From contig NZ_SMGO01000003.1 of assembly GCF_004339765.1 (NCBI RefSeq), forward strand, positions 310,001-374,000: a stretch of DNA of 64,000 nucleotides, given 5' to 3'. This DNA is from Albibacterium bauzanense (GTDB taxonomy: Bacteria; Bacteroidota; Bacteroidia; Sphingobacteriales; Sphingobacteriaceae). The translations under genes and the position numbers were made by a program. Position 1 is the first letter of the stretch. Every line of letters starts with the position of its first letter. Below, piece after piece: positions 25,391 to 35,301 of this stretch. The notes beneath the pieces were generated by a model, which was not told the DNA's origin, ran no database searches, and worked only from the letters and a program-made list of their open reading frames with translations.

Positions 25391-26074
25391 TTAACCCAAG
25401 AAATATCTTTCTAGCTCTAGAGGTACAATGTATTTACCATCTTTATAGACACGCATATTTCCACCGGATATTTCATCAATCAGCATGATCTCTCCGGTGG
25501 TTTTATTTCTACCAAACTCTAGTTTAATATCATAAAGGTCTAATCCTTTTTTGGCTAACTCTGACTTAATTAAACCGCAAATATTTTGGGTTAAGGCTTT
25601 AACTTCCTGATAGGCATCATTAGTAAGTATGCCTAACATTGCTAAGGTATCTTCAGAAATGACAGGGTCTCCTCGTTCATCATCTTTAATGGTAACTTCA
25701 ACCAAGGCATCTAACTTTTGTGCTTCTTCACAATACGCAGCATATCTTCTATAAAAACTTCCTACAGCCCTATATCTGCAAATTACTTCTAAACCTTTTC
25801 CCAATACATCGGCTTCTTTTACAGTCATACTTACTTCGTTCAAATCAGCAGATACATAATGAGTGGCAATATTGTTTGCTTCCAATAATTCAAAGAAGTG
25901 TTTAGTCATTCTGAGTCCTGATTTACCAACACCTTCAATTGTTAAACCAACTGTATTTGCTCCAGGGTCGAATACTCCGTCGGTACCAGTTACATCATCT
26001 TTGAACTTTAACAACACTTCATTTTCACCCAAGCTGTAAACGTCTTTAGTTTTGCCTTTATAAATTAGCTTCAT
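25391..26074 (-). CDS. purC: SAICAR synthase (phosphoribosylaminoimidazolesuccinocarboxamide synthase)
   Basis: A 227-residue enzyme of normal bacterial PurC length. It starts KLIYKGKTKDVY, the ATP-binding glycine-rich loop of the family, and contains the conserved GLEVICRYRAVGSFYRRY and the C-terminal DIKLEFGR and DEISGGNMR (metal/ATP-binding) blocks. It joins aspartate to CAIR in purine synthesis, in the cytoplasm. It stands alone here, convergent with the TonB receptor and divergent from nadE; no other pur gene is in the window. Confidence 0.96.
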   Translation of the reverse strand: MKLIYKGKTKDVYSLGENEVLLKFKDDVTGTDGVFDPGANTVGLTIEGVGKSGLRMTKHFFELLEANNIATHYVSADLNEVSMTVKEADVLGKGLEVICRYRAVGSFYRRYAAYCEEAQKLDALVEVTIKDDERGDPVISEDTLAMLGILTNDAYQEVKALTQNICGLIKSELAKKGLDLYDIKLEFGRNKTTGEIMLIDEISGGNMRVYKDGKYIVPLELERYFLG

Positions 26075-26222
26075 AAGAAATTGTATATAAATTTGTAAGC
26101 GTCAAAATTAATATAATTCCTTAAGTATATTAATTTTGACGGAACTTTAGCTTATCTTAATAAAAAGAAACAATGAGTTTATGCTGTTGTTCATAAACTA
26201 TTAAAGACAATCTTATACTCGA

Positions 26223-27863
26223 ATGAAAATAGCACTGGCACAACTTAACTATACAATAGGAGATTTTGCATACAATACAAAAAAGATTATAGATCATATT
26301 ATTAAAGCAAAAAAGCAGGGTTCAGACCTGATTGTTTTTGCTGAGTTAGCAGTATGTGGTTATCCGCCCCGTGACTTTTTAGAGTTTGAAGAGTTTATTG
26401 ATCTTTGTGAGCAGTCTGCTCAGGAAATTGCTAAATACACCATGGGCATTGCCTGTATTATTGGATTGCCAGTAAAAAACAACCTGGTTGCCGGTAAAGA
26501 TTTATATAATGCGGCTTATTTTATTGAGGAAGGGAATATAAAAAACATTGTAAAAAAAGCCCTCTTACCTAACTATGATATATTTGATGAATACCGCTAC
26601 TTTGAACCTGCAATTACCTTTAATTGCATTGAGTTTAAAGGCAAAAGAATTGCTTTAACGATTTGTGAGGATTTATGGAATATCAATAATAACCCTTTAT
26701 ATGTATCTAACCCGATGGATGAGCTGATCAAGCAGCAGCCTGATCTGATGATCAACATTGCAGCTTCGCCTTTCTCCTATTTACATGATGATGAGCGGGT
26801 AGAAACTTTATCGAAAAATGCGAGCCATTACAAACTTCCACTTTTATATGTAAATCAAGTGGGCGCTCAAACAGAAATTGTCTTTGATGGTGGCTCCCTG
26901 GCTTTTGATAAGAACGGTAATTTACTGGATGAAATGATGTATTTCGAAGAAGAAATTAGGGTATATGAATTTACAGACAATAAATTACAGGGATTAAAAC
27001 CTATAAAGCATCAGACTGTATCTGATATTGAGCAAATTCATGATGCATTAATTCTAGGCATTAAGGATTATTTTCGGAAGTCCGGATTTAAAAAAGCTGT
27101 ACTTGGCTTGTCGGGAGGAATAGATTCAGCAATTGTTTGTGCACTGGCCTGTCGTGCTTTAGGCCCAGAAAATGTTATGGCTGTATTAATGCCCTCAAAG
27201 TATTCTACGGATCATTCTATTGATGATGCCATGGATCTGGTTAATAATATTGGCTGTATGCATGAAATCATACCTATAAAGGAAGCAGCGGATGTATTTG
27301 ATCATATGCTTGCCCCGGCTTTCCAAAATTTACCTTTTAATATAGCAGAAGAAAATATTCAGGCACGAATCAGGGGGATACTTGTTATGGCGATGTCTAA
27401 TAAATTCGGATATATTGTATTAAACACGTCAAATAAGAGCGAATGTGCAGTAGGTTATGGTACATTATATGGTGATATGTGTGGTGCAATAGGTGTAATT
27501 GGCGATGTTTACAAAACGCAGATTTATCAATTGGCCCAGTTTATTAATAAAGATGGTTTAGTGATACCGGTTAATTCAATCGTTAAACCACCTTCTGCAG
27601 AACTTCGTCCTGATCAAAAAGATTCAGATTCTCTTCCTGATTATGACCAATTGGACAAAATACTTTTTCAATATGTTGAATTGAAGAAAAGTTCTACTGC
27701 AATCATAGCTCAAGGTTTTGAAGAAGGCCTGGTTAGCAGGGTAATTAAAATGGTCAATTCAGCAGAGTTTAAACGATATCAAACACCACCCATTTTACGT
27801 GTTTCTCCTAAAGCATTCGGCATGGGTAGAAGGATGCCGATTGTAGGAAAATATCTTTCTTAA
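26223..27863 (+). CDS. nadE: glutamine-dependent NAD+ synthetase
   Basis: A 546-residue two-domain enzyme. The N-terminal nitrilase-type glutaminase domain (1-260) has the expected Glu near 41 (FAELAVCGYPP), Lys near 113 (KALLPNYDIFDEYRYF) and nucleophilic Cys near 149 (ALTICEDLW). The C-terminal NAD synthase domain has the ATP-binding P-loop LSGGIDSA and the SNKSECAVGYGTLYGDMCG block. It converts nicotinic acid adenine dinucleotide to NAD+ with glutamine or ammonia. A strong hairpin follows the stop. Confidence 0.97.
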   Translation: MKIALAQLNYTIGDFAYNTKKIIDHIIKAKKQGSDLIVFAELAVCGYPPRDFLEFEEFIDLCEQSAQEIAKYTMGIACIIGLPVKNNLVAGKDLYNAAYFIEEGNIKNIVKKALLPNYDIFDEYRYFEPAITFNCIEFKGKRIALTICEDLWNINNNPLYVSNPMDELIKQQPDLMINIAASPFSYLHDDERVETLSKNASHYKLPLLYVNQVGAQTEIVFDGGSLAFDKNGNLLDEMMYFEEEIRVYEFTDNKLQGLKPIKHQTVSDIEQIHDALILGIKDYFRKSGFKKAVLGLSGGIDSAIVCALACRALGPENVMAVLMPSKYSTDHSIDDAMDLVNNIGCMHEIIPIKEAADVFDHMLAPAFQNLPFNIAEENIQARIRGILVMAMSNKFGYIVLNTSNKSECAVGYGTLYGDMCGAIGVIGDVYKTQIYQLAQFINKDGLVIPVNSIVKPPSAELRPDQKDSDSLPDYDQLDKILFQYVELKKSSTAIIAQGFEEGLVSRVIKMVNSAEFKRYQTPPILRVSPKAFGMGRRMPIVGKYLS

Positions 27864-27880
27864 TAAAAGATGAAATAAAA

Positions 27881-27906
27881 AAGGTTGTCCTGTTCAGGAC
27901 AACCTT
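27881..27906. terminator. bidirectional terminator between nadE and the ammonium transporter gene
   Basis: AAGGTTGTCC-tgttca-GGACAACCTT, a perfect 10-bp stem with a 6-base loop, flanked by an A-run on the left that becomes a T-run for minus-strand transcripts. The genes on both sides converge on it, so it fits termination of both. Confidence 0.88.
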
Positions 27907-27928
27907 AACAAACTAACCTAATTAAAAA

Positions 27929-29233
27929 CTATAACTCTTCATCGTGCTGACTTCTGTCTAAGCCAACAAACTCAGCATCGTCAGAAACTCTTAATGTGCT
28001 GATCATATCTGTTATTTTTAATAGTAATAAAGAACCCAGAAAAGCAAATAATGAAACTGCGATAAGGGCTATAACATGAGCAGAAAACAATCCGGTTTCG
28101 CCAAAGAATAATCCATTGGTTGTAACTGCACTGTTTACTGAACTAGTGGCAAATACACCTGTTAAAAGCATACCTACCATACCACCCACTCCATGGCAAG
28201 GAAAAACATCTAATGTATCATCTATTCCTTTACGTGTTCTCCAAAGAACAACAAGGTTACTAACAACGGCTGCAACAATACCAATAACCAAAGAATGAGG
28301 AATTGTAACATATCCTGCTCCAGGAGTGATAGCTACCAAACCTACAACAGCGCCAATACAAGCACCCATTGCGGAAGGTTTTTTACCTCTTAAGATATCA
28401 AAGAATATCCATGCCATGGCGGCAGCGGCAGATGCTGTAGTTGTGGTTGCAAAAGCAGATGCAGCGAGTCCATTAGCTCCTCCTGCAGATCCTGCGTTAA
28501 ATCCGAACCATCCGAACCATAGCAGACCAGTTCCTAAGATAACATAACTTATTCTGGCAGGTGCATGTGCAATATCTGTTCTCTTTTTAAGATATAATGC
28601 TGAAGCCAATGCAGCCCAACCAGCAGACATATGTACAACAGTTCCTCCGGCGAAATCCAACACACCTATTCCAGCTAATAAACCTGAAGGGTGCCATGTA
28701 GCGTGTGCCAATGGTGCGTAAATGAATATCATAAACAGGGTAATAAAAATCAGGTAAGAATTAAAACGGATTCTTTCTGCAAATGCACCTGTGATTAATG
28801 CAGGTGTAATAACTGCAAATTTTAACTGAAACATGGCAAACAAAGCGATAGGCACAGTTGGCATTGCAGGCCAGACATTGTTACCGAGCATTCCTTTCAT
28901 CATAAAGAATGTTGAAGGATTTCCGATGATGCCACCAATATCATCTCCAAAGGCTAAGCTAAAACCAAAAACCACCCATAAAATAGTGATCAAGCCCATA
29001 CAAACGAAGCTTTGCAACATCGTTGAAATTACATTTTTCTTGCTAACCATACCTCCATAAAAGAAGGCTAAACCTGGTGTCATTAATAATACAAGTGCAG
29101 CCGACATTAACAACCAAGCAGTATCACCCGTATCAATGGTTCCTTCTGTCATTGTTGTTACTTCTGTTGCGGGAGATACTAACGCTATAATAAGCGCAAT
29201 AAGCAGGGCTCCGAATGGTACATATTTTTTCAT
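27929..29233 (-). CDS. amtB: ammonium transporter (Amt family)
   Basis: A 434-residue protein with a cleavable-looking N-terminal helix and eleven further membrane helices, the normal Amt layout. The family signatures are clear: DTAWLLMSAALVLLMTPGLAFFYGGMV near the N-terminus, the DFAGGTVVHMSAGWAALASA block with a pore His, and the late FPCHGVGGMVGMLLTGVFA with the second pore His. It moves ammonium into the cell. No PII (GlnK) gene is adjacent, unlike many amt loci; instead it follows glutamine synthetase on the same strand after 55 bp, giving a nitrogen uptake and assimilation pair. Confidence 0.95.
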   Translation of the reverse strand: MKKYVPFGALLIALIIALVSPATEVTTMTEGTIDTGDTAWLLMSAALVLLMTPGLAFFYGGMVSKKNVISTMLQSFVCMGLITILWVVFGFSLAFGDDIGGIIGNPSTFFMMKGMLGNNVWPAMPTVPIALFAMFQLKFAVITPALITGAFAERIRFNSYLIFITLFMIFIYAPLAHATWHPSGLLAGIGVLDFAGGTVVHMSAGWAALASALYLKKRTDIAHAPARISYVILGTGLLWFGWFGFNAGSAGGANGLAASAFATTTTASAAAAMAWIFFDILRGKKPSAMGACIGAVVGLVAITPGAGYVTIPHSLVIGIVAAVVSNLVVLWRTRKGIDDTLDVFPCHGVGGMVGMLLTGVFATSSVNSAVTTNGLFFGETGLFSAHVIALIAVSLFAFLGSLLLLKITDMISTLRVSDDAEFVGLDRSQHDEEL

Positions 29234-29288
29234 CTTCTGTTTAATTAAGTATATATTGAACCTTTGTGAGTATTAGATTTTTAATGCT

Positions 29289-31460
29289 TTATTTTATGAA
29301 TAGTAGTTCTCTAAATTTTGGTAGTGGCCAGATAGCGTCATCAATTAATAGTTCTAACTTATCTACATGATATCTGATAGGATCAAAATATGCTTTAACC
29401 TTTTCATCGTATGCAATTGCTTTCTCGCGACTATCTTTAATTACATTGGCCTTTTTACGCTCCTCAGTCATTTCGTAAACATTCGTTTTAATGAAATTGA
29501 TATGCTTCGATAGTTCCTCAATAATGTGTATTTGGGCCTCATAAGTATCCTTACTAAAACCAATATCCTTTAGACCTTTTACGTTATTAATAATATCGGA
29601 TTGGTATTTTATAGCTGAAGGGATGATCATATTCGTTACCAATTCGCACATGATACGAGCCTCGATCTGCAATTTTTTATAATAGATTTCCAAAAGGATT
29701 TCGTGCCTGGCATGTGCTTCTCTTTTAGTAAACACACCTGTTTTTTCGAAGATCTTTTCAGTTTCTTTTGATACCAATGCATCTAAAGCCCTGGGTGTAG
29801 TTTTAATATTTTGCAGACCACGCTTTTCAGCCTCAGCTGCCCATTCTTGACTATAACCGTTGCCTTCAAAACGAATCTTTTTAGATTCTTTAGTATACTT
29901 TTTAATAATCGTTAATAGAGCTACCTCTTTTTGATCGCCTTTCTCAATCAATTTATCTACATCTGCTTTGAACTTGATTAATTGCTCTGCAACGATCATG
30001 TTCAGAATTGTCATTGGATTAGAAGAGTTAGCGGAAGAACCTACTGCTCTTAATTCAAATTTATTTCCAGTAAAAGCAAAGGGTGAAGTACGGTTACGAT
30101 CTGTATTATCCAAAAGTATTTGCGGGATCTTTGGAATGCTATGCCACATCTCAGCTTCTTTTGTTTTCTTAGATATTTTTGAGGTTTCAATCTCATCCAG
30201 TATATCATTCAATTGCTCTCCAAGAAAAATAGATATAATTGCTGGCGGAGCTTCATTGGCACCTAATCGATGATCATTACTTACAGATGCGATGGATGCT
30301 CTTAGCAAATCTGCATGCTCGTAGATCGCTTTTATTGTATTAACCAAAAAGGCAAGGAACATTAAATTATTCTTTGGAGTCTTTCCTGGTGACAACAAAT
30401 TCTTACCGGTATCAGTAATCAAAGACCAGTTGTTATGTTTTCCTGAACCGTTGATACCTGCATATGGTTTTTCATGTAGCAAGACTTTGAAATGATGCCT
30501 TTTAGCTACTTTATCCATGACATCCATCAGTAACTGGTTATGATCAATGGCTAAATTGATTTCTTCATAAATTGGAGCGCATTCAAATTGTGAAGGAGCA
30601 ACCTCATTATGACGGGTTTTCAAAGGAATACCTAATTTAAGGGCTTCTGTTTCAAAATCCTGCATGTATGCATAAACCCGATCAGGTATTGATCCGAAAT
30701 AATGATCTTCTAATTGTTGGCCTTTAGCAGATGCATGTCCGAATAATGTTCTTCCTGTTAAATACAAATCTGGCCTTGCATTAAATAATGCAATATCTAC
30801 CAGGAAATATTCTTGTTCAATGCCTAAAGAAGCACTTACTTTTTTAATATTCTTATCAAAGTAATGACAAACATCTGTAGCAGCTTTATCCATAATGGAA
30901 AGAGCTTTTAACAAGGGTGCTTTATAATCTAAAGCCTCCCCTGTATAGGATACAAATACTGTTGGGATACATAATGTTTTTCCGAAAATAAATGCCGGAG
31001 AAGATGGATCCCAGGCAGTATAACCGCGAGCTTCGAAAGTACTTCTAATTCCGCCATTAGGAAAACTTGATGCATCTGGCTCTTGTTGTACTAAGGCGTC
31101 TCCTGAAAATCTCTCAATCGCTTTACCATCAGAACCTGGCTCAAAAAAAGAATCATGTTTTTCTGCAGTAGAACCCGTTAATGGTTGAAACCAGTGAGTA
31201 TAGTGGGTAACGCCTTTGCTCATGCTCCAAGCCTTCATGGCTGATGCAATCTTTTCAGCAACCTCTCGACTAATGGAAGATCCGCTTTCTATAGATTCTT
31301 GAACAGCCTCATAAGTTTCTTTTGGTAAAAAAGCCAACATATTGGCATTATTAAAAATATTCGATGCATAGAAGTCTGAAATTTTATCAGATGGTGGTTT
31401 AACCTCAGGAATCGTTCTGGTTAAAACAGTTTGTAAAGCTTGAACCCTGTTTGTTGTCAT
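29289..31460 (-). CDS. glnN: type III glutamine synthetase
   Basis: A 723-residue enzyme, the length of GSIII, far longer than GSI or GSII. It shows the GSIII-specific GAPTSxx-type N-terminal region replaced by MKAWSMSKGVTHYTHWFQPL and SGSDGKAIERFSGDALVQQEPDASSFPNG-type blocks in pieces, plus SLGIEQEYFLVD (metal-binding Glu residues), GINGSGKHNNWS (glutamate/ATP site) and NRTSPFAFTGNKFELRAVGSS. It makes glutamine from glutamate and ammonium in the cytoplasm. It lies directly upstream of the ammonium transporter gene on the same strand, and they are likely co-regulated by nitrogen supply. A long AT-rich leader region lies upstream. Confidence 0.95.
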   Translation of the reverse strand: MTTNRVQALQTVLTRTIPEVKPPSDKISDFYASNIFNNANMLAFLPKETYEAVQESIESGSSISREVAEKIASAMKAWSMSKGVTHYTHWFQPLTGSTAEKHDSFFEPGSDGKAIERFSGDALVQQEPDASSFPNGGIRSTFEARGYTAWDPSSPAFIFGKTLCIPTVFVSYTGEALDYKAPLLKALSIMDKAATDVCHYFDKNIKKVSASLGIEQEYFLVDIALFNARPDLYLTGRTLFGHASAKGQQLEDHYFGSIPDRVYAYMQDFETEALKLGIPLKTRHNEVAPSQFECAPIYEEINLAIDHNQLLMDVMDKVAKRHHFKVLLHEKPYAGINGSGKHNNWSLITDTGKNLLSPGKTPKNNLMFLAFLVNTIKAIYEHADLLRASIASVSNDHRLGANEAPPAIISIFLGEQLNDILDEIETSKISKKTKEAEMWHSIPKIPQILLDNTDRNRTSPFAFTGNKFELRAVGSSANSSNPMTILNMIVAEQLIKFKADVDKLIEKGDQKEVALLTIIKKYTKESKKIRFEGNGYSQEWAAEAEKRGLQNIKTTPRALDALVSKETEKIFEKTGVFTKREAHARHEILLEIYYKKLQIEARIMCELVTNMIIPSAIKYQSDIINNVKGLKDIGFSKDTYEAQIHIIEELSKHINFIKTNVYEMTEERKKANVIKDSREKAIAYDEKVKAYFDPIRYHVDKLELLIDDAIWPLPKFRELLFIK

Positions 31461-31960
31461 TTTGATAGCTAGTTTTTAGTAATAAATCTGTTCTTATCTA
31501 TTTTTTTGATAAAAATACAGTAAAATATTTTTATTTAACACATATTTTCAAAAAAAATACCAACTTTTTGATAAATGATCAATAAAAAATATAACAATTG
31601 CTATTATTATAATATATAGTATCAATTTATATAGACAAAAACATTACTAAATCATATATTTTACCGCATTATAATCTATTTAATACCATTATCATTATAT
31701 TAATTCAATAAAAACCAGAAATAATGCTACAATTAATCACAAATCGTGTAGTTTGTATTAAAATACCGAACATTTCAATACACAAAACAATTTTTCATCA
31801 AAAACAAATCAACTATTTCGAAATTATCATGAATTGGACTATGAAAATATACATAGGAGGCTGACACTAAATATTCTTATATACTGCAATCTCCAATTCA
31901 ATGGCTTAATATTTTAAACAATTTTTTTAATAGTGAGTTATTAATATGTAAAGGATGGTA
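31461..31960. other. 500-bp AT-rich divergent intergenic region
   Basis: The only gene-free stretch over 300 bp. It separates the divergent glutamine synthetase and glycosyltransferase genes. It is extremely AT-rich, with many short A/T runs (for example TTTTTGATAAA-like sequence twice near 31505 and 31565). No RNA gene, mobile element or convincing small coding sequence was seen. AGGAGG at 31855-31860 has no start codon at a usable distance. Confidence 0.6.
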
Positions 31961-33079
31961 ATGAGAATGAACGAAGAAAAAAACGGCAATATCAAAACAA
32001 AGCCTTTAAGAATAGCTCAAATTGCACCATTATATGAATCTCTTCCACCTAAATTATATGGAGGAACAGAAAGAATTGTGTATTATTTAACAGAAGAGTT
32101 GGTTAAACAAGGTCATGAGATTACTTTGTTCGCTTCAGGGGATTCAATTACAAATGCTAAATTAATAGCTCCTGTTAATGAAGGTTTACGTCTAAAAAAA
32201 GACTGCATTGATCCATTAGCATATCATATAATTGAGATGCAGGAAGTAATAAAGCATGCTAAGGAGTTTGACATTTTACATTTCCACACTGATTATTTAC
32301 ATTTTCCGTTTAGTAATTTAAAAGTGCCTTCAATTACAACCTTGCATGGCCGATTGGATATTCCTGAATTGCAAGACATTTACAAAGTATTTCCCTATCA
32401 AAAATTAATATCAATTTCTAATAACCAACGGCGCCCTCTCCCACAGGCAAAGTTTGTTAAAACAGTTTATCATGGCCTACCTGAAAACTTACATTCTTTA
32501 GGAAATGGAACTGGCGATTATCTAGCTTTTCTTGGTAGAATATCTCCTGAAAAGGGAATTGAAAGAGCAATTAGAATTGCCCTCGCAACCAATATAAAAT
32601 TAAAGATTGCTGCAAAAATTGATAAAGCTGATTTAGCTTATTATGAAAATGATGTAAAATACTTACTAAATCACCCGCTAATAGAATATATCGGAGAAAT
32701 AAATGAACAACAAAAAACAGAATTTTTAGGTAATGCGAAAGCTTTAATATTTCCTATTAACTGGCCAGAACCTTTTGGCTTGGTAATGATTGAGGCTATG
32801 GCGTGTGGCACTCCGGTGATTGCCTTTAATAATGGGTCTGTTCCGGAGATCCTTGAAGATGGTGTTACTGGGTTTATTGTGGACACAATGACTCAGGCTA
32901 TTTTTGCAGTAAGTCAATTAAAATATTTATCAAGAATAAAGATTCGCCAAACCTTTGAGAAACGTTTCACTGCTAAACGTATGGCAGAAGATTATATTAA
33001 TGTTTATTATTCCTTAATTAATGTTTCATTAAAAAGAGTTTACAGAAACGGTAATATTAAATTAAATGAACAATTATGA
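31961..33079 (+). CDS. GT4-family glycosyltransferase
   Basis: A GT-B fold enzyme of about 372 residues. It begins LRIAQIAPLYESLPPKLYGGTERIV, the glycine-rich acceptor loop, and has YLAFLGRISPEKGIERAI and EPFGLVMIEAMACGTPVIAF, the donor-site E-x7-E motif of GT4 retaining transferases. Three in-frame ATGs lie at 31955, 31961 and 31967; I choose 31961 because AAAGGA at 31950-31955 gives it a 5-base spacing. The end overlaps the next gene by 4 bp (ATGA), so the two products are co-translated, suggesting a shared role in alpha-glucan or trehalose-like metabolism. Confidence 0.9.
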   Translation: MRMNEEKNGNIKTKPLRIAQIAPLYESLPPKLYGGTERIVYYLTEELVKQGHEITLFASGDSITNAKLIAPVNEGLRLKKDCIDPLAYHIIEMQEVIKHAKEFDILHFHTDYLHFPFSNLKVPSITTLHGRLDIPELQDIYKVFPYQKLISISNNQRRPLPQAKFVKTVYHGLPENLHSLGNGTGDYLAFLGRISPEKGIERAIRIALATNIKLKIAAKIDKADLAYYENDVKYLLNHPLIEYIGEINEQQKTEFLGNAKALIFPINWPEPFGLVMIEAMACGTPVIAFNNGSVPEILEDGVTGFIVDTMTQAIFAVSQLKYLSRIKIRQTFEKRFTAKRMAEDYINVYYSLINVSLKRVYRNGNIKLNEQL

Positions 33080-35235
33080 AAGAAGAAATTGTATATGAGG
33101 AAGAAAAATATCACATTTCGCCTGATGCAGTTAATTCTGATGAGGTAAATAATGTATTAAATTATTCGAATACATTTGTTGTTTTTGACCGTTCAGGAAA
33201 TATTCAACCTCATGGAAAAATGGTACAGGGAATATATCATGACGGGACTCGCTTCATTAATAAATTAGTATTGTCTATAAATGGAGAAAAACCTATTCTG
33301 TTAAGTGGTTCGATAAAAGAAGGCAATTCAATATATTCAGCTGATCTTACTAATCCTGTACTTAAAGAGTGTAACATAACAGAAAATTCTATACATATTG
33401 AAAGACATCAGTTTGTAAGAGAAGGGGCTTTTTATGAAGAAATCAGTATTCTGCAATATGGTCCGGAAAATTGTTTATTCAATCTTGAACTTGCTTTTAA
33501 CGGTGATTTCAAAGATATTTTTGAAATTCGAGGTTTAAAGCGGTCAGTAAAAGCAAATAATTCATACCCTATATATCATGATAATTATTTTGAAACGAAT
33601 TATTTAGGGTTGGATGGTCTGGAACGTTCTTGTGAAATTCATTTTCTCTCTGATGCTGAATATTCATTAAAGAAGAATAAAGCAATATTCGTTATTGATC
33701 TCATTCCGAACAAATCGATTATTATCAATTATTGTATTCATTTTTTATTGGGAACAGAAAGAAAAGAAAGGCTTTCTTATAAACAAGCAAAGGAATTAAC
33801 GCTTCTGGAGTTAAACGAAAGAAGGAATTTATTCTCTAGTATTAAAACCTCTAACCGACAATACAATCATTGGCTGTTTAGATCTGAAACTGACCTTATT
33901 TCTCTTCTTTCCCAAACTAGTCATGGGAAATACCCTTATGCTGGTGTACCTTGGTATAACACACCGTTTGGTAGAGACGGAATAATTGCTGCGATGGAAG
34001 TTTTATGGATTAGTCCTGAAGTTGCCAAAGATGTTTTATTATTTCTAGCAGCCAACCAGGCTGTTGATTTGATTCCCGAAAAAGATGCAGAACCAGGCAA
34101 AATATTGCATGAAGCGCGCAATGGAGAAATGGCTAATACAGGGGAAATACCATTTGCACAATACTATGGAACTATAGATGCCACTCCATTATTCATTATT
34201 CTTGCAGGCATGTACTATGATCGCACAGCTGATCTGGATTTAATCAAACAAATTTGGCCAAACATTAAAGCTGCCATTAATTGGATTGATCAATATGGAG
34301 ATTTTGATGGTGATGGTTTTGTTGAATATATACACAAAACAGAGAATGGACTGACCAATCAAGGGTGGAAAGACTCTTTTGACTCAATTATGCATGAAAA
34401 TAAACAGTTGGCTGAGCCTCCTATTGCTTTATGCGAAGTCCAAAGTTATGTATATGGAGCAAAAGTTCATGCAGGAAATCTGGCTTTATTATTCGGGAAT
34501 GAACATTATTCTTCAACGTTATTTAATGAAGCGGCTTTGTTAAAAAAGAATTTTAATGATAAATTCTGGGATGAGGAATTATCTTGTTATGTTTTGGCTC
34601 TTGACGGTAATAAAAAGCCCTGCAGAGTAAAATCTTCGAATGCCGGACATTGCCTTTTTACTAAGATAGCAGATAAGGATAAGGCAGCTTTACTTGCTGA
34701 CACTCTACTTAATGCAGATATGTTCAGCGGCTGGGGAATAAGAACTTTATCATCTTTATCAGGAAGATATAATCCAATGTCTTATCATAATGGATCCATC
34801 TGGCCTCATGATAACGCTTTAATTGCTTATGGATTATCTAAATATGGCTTACAAAGCCATGTTCTAAAAATCATGGAATCTATATTTGATGCCTCTCTAT
34901 TTATAGACTTACAAAGGGTTCCTGAATTATATTGCGGTTTCAATAAGCGAAAAGGTATAGGGCCAACAGCTTATCCGGTTGCTTGCTCTCCACAAGCTTG
35001 GTCAGTAGGAGCTGTATTTATGTTATTACAATCTTGTTTAAGAATTGATGTTAATGCTGTAAATAAAACTATCACTTTTGATAGAATTGTGCTTCCAGAG
35101 TATTTAGATGAAGTTTATATCAAAAGTTTAAAATTGACGAACAAAATATTCCAACTTACGATTCATCGTTCTTTGGATGGAGTGCGTTTTAGCATAATAC
35201 AAAAACCTGACGATTGGGAGGTTATTATAAAGTAA
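33076..35235 (+). CDS. amylo-alpha-1,6-glucosidase-type glycogen debranching enzyme
   Basis: A 719-residue protein with an N-terminal beta-sandwich of the GDE_N_bis type (about 25-220: YSNTFVVFDRSGNIQPHG, QGIYHDGTRFINKLVL) and a C-terminal (alpha/alpha)6 barrel (about 270-690). The barrel contains YAGVPWYNTPFGRDGIIAA, GDFDGDGFVEY, NQGWKDSFDS and SYHNGSIWPHDNALIA, which hold the acidic and His residues of the active-site cleft seen in this group. There is no signal peptide, so it is cytoplasmic. Such genes often pair with a GT4 enzyme; the natural substrate of the pair is not fixed. Confidence 0.9.
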   Translation: MKEEIVYEEEKYHISPDAVNSDEVNNVLNYSNTFVVFDRSGNIQPHGKMVQGIYHDGTRFINKLVLSINGEKPILLSGSIKEGNSIYSADLTNPVLKECNITENSIHIERHQFVREGAFYEEISILQYGPENCLFNLELAFNGDFKDIFEIRGLKRSVKANNSYPIYHDNYFETNYLGLDGLERSCEIHFLSDAEYSLKKNKAIFVIDLIPNKSIIINYCIHFLLGTERKERLSYKQAKELTLLELNERRNLFSSIKTSNRQYNHWLFRSETDLISLLSQTSHGKYPYAGVPWYNTPFGRDGIIAAMEVLWISPEVAKDVLLFLAANQAVDLIPEKDAEPGKILHEARNGEMANTGEIPFAQYYGTIDATPLFIILAGMYYDRTADLDLIKQIWPNIKAAINWIDQYGDFDGDGFVEYIHKTENGLTNQGWKDSFDSIMHENKQLAEPPIALCEVQSYVYGAKVHAGNLALLFGNEHYSSTLFNEAALLKKNFNDKFWDEELSCYVLALDGNKKPCRVKSSNAGHCLFTKIADKDKAALLADTLLNADMFSGWGIRTLSSLSGRYNPMSYHNGSIWPHDNALIAYGLSKYGLQSHVLKIMESIFDASLFIDLQRVPELYCGFNKRKGIGPTAYPVACSPQAWSVGAVFMLLQSCLRIDVNAVNKTITFDRIVLPEYLDEVYIKSLKLTNKIFQLTIHRSLDGVRFSIIQKPDDWEVIIK

Positions 35236-35301
35236 AGTAATTATGCTCTTTTTAAACTTTTATAAAAACATGCTGTTTTAATTTATAGAAAACATAAGAA
35301 G

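Noticed and set aside
31855-31860. AGGAGG, a strong Shine-Dalgarno-like sequence in the 500-bp intergenic region
   Set aside because: No start codon lies 4-12 bases downstream and no open frame of useful length follows.
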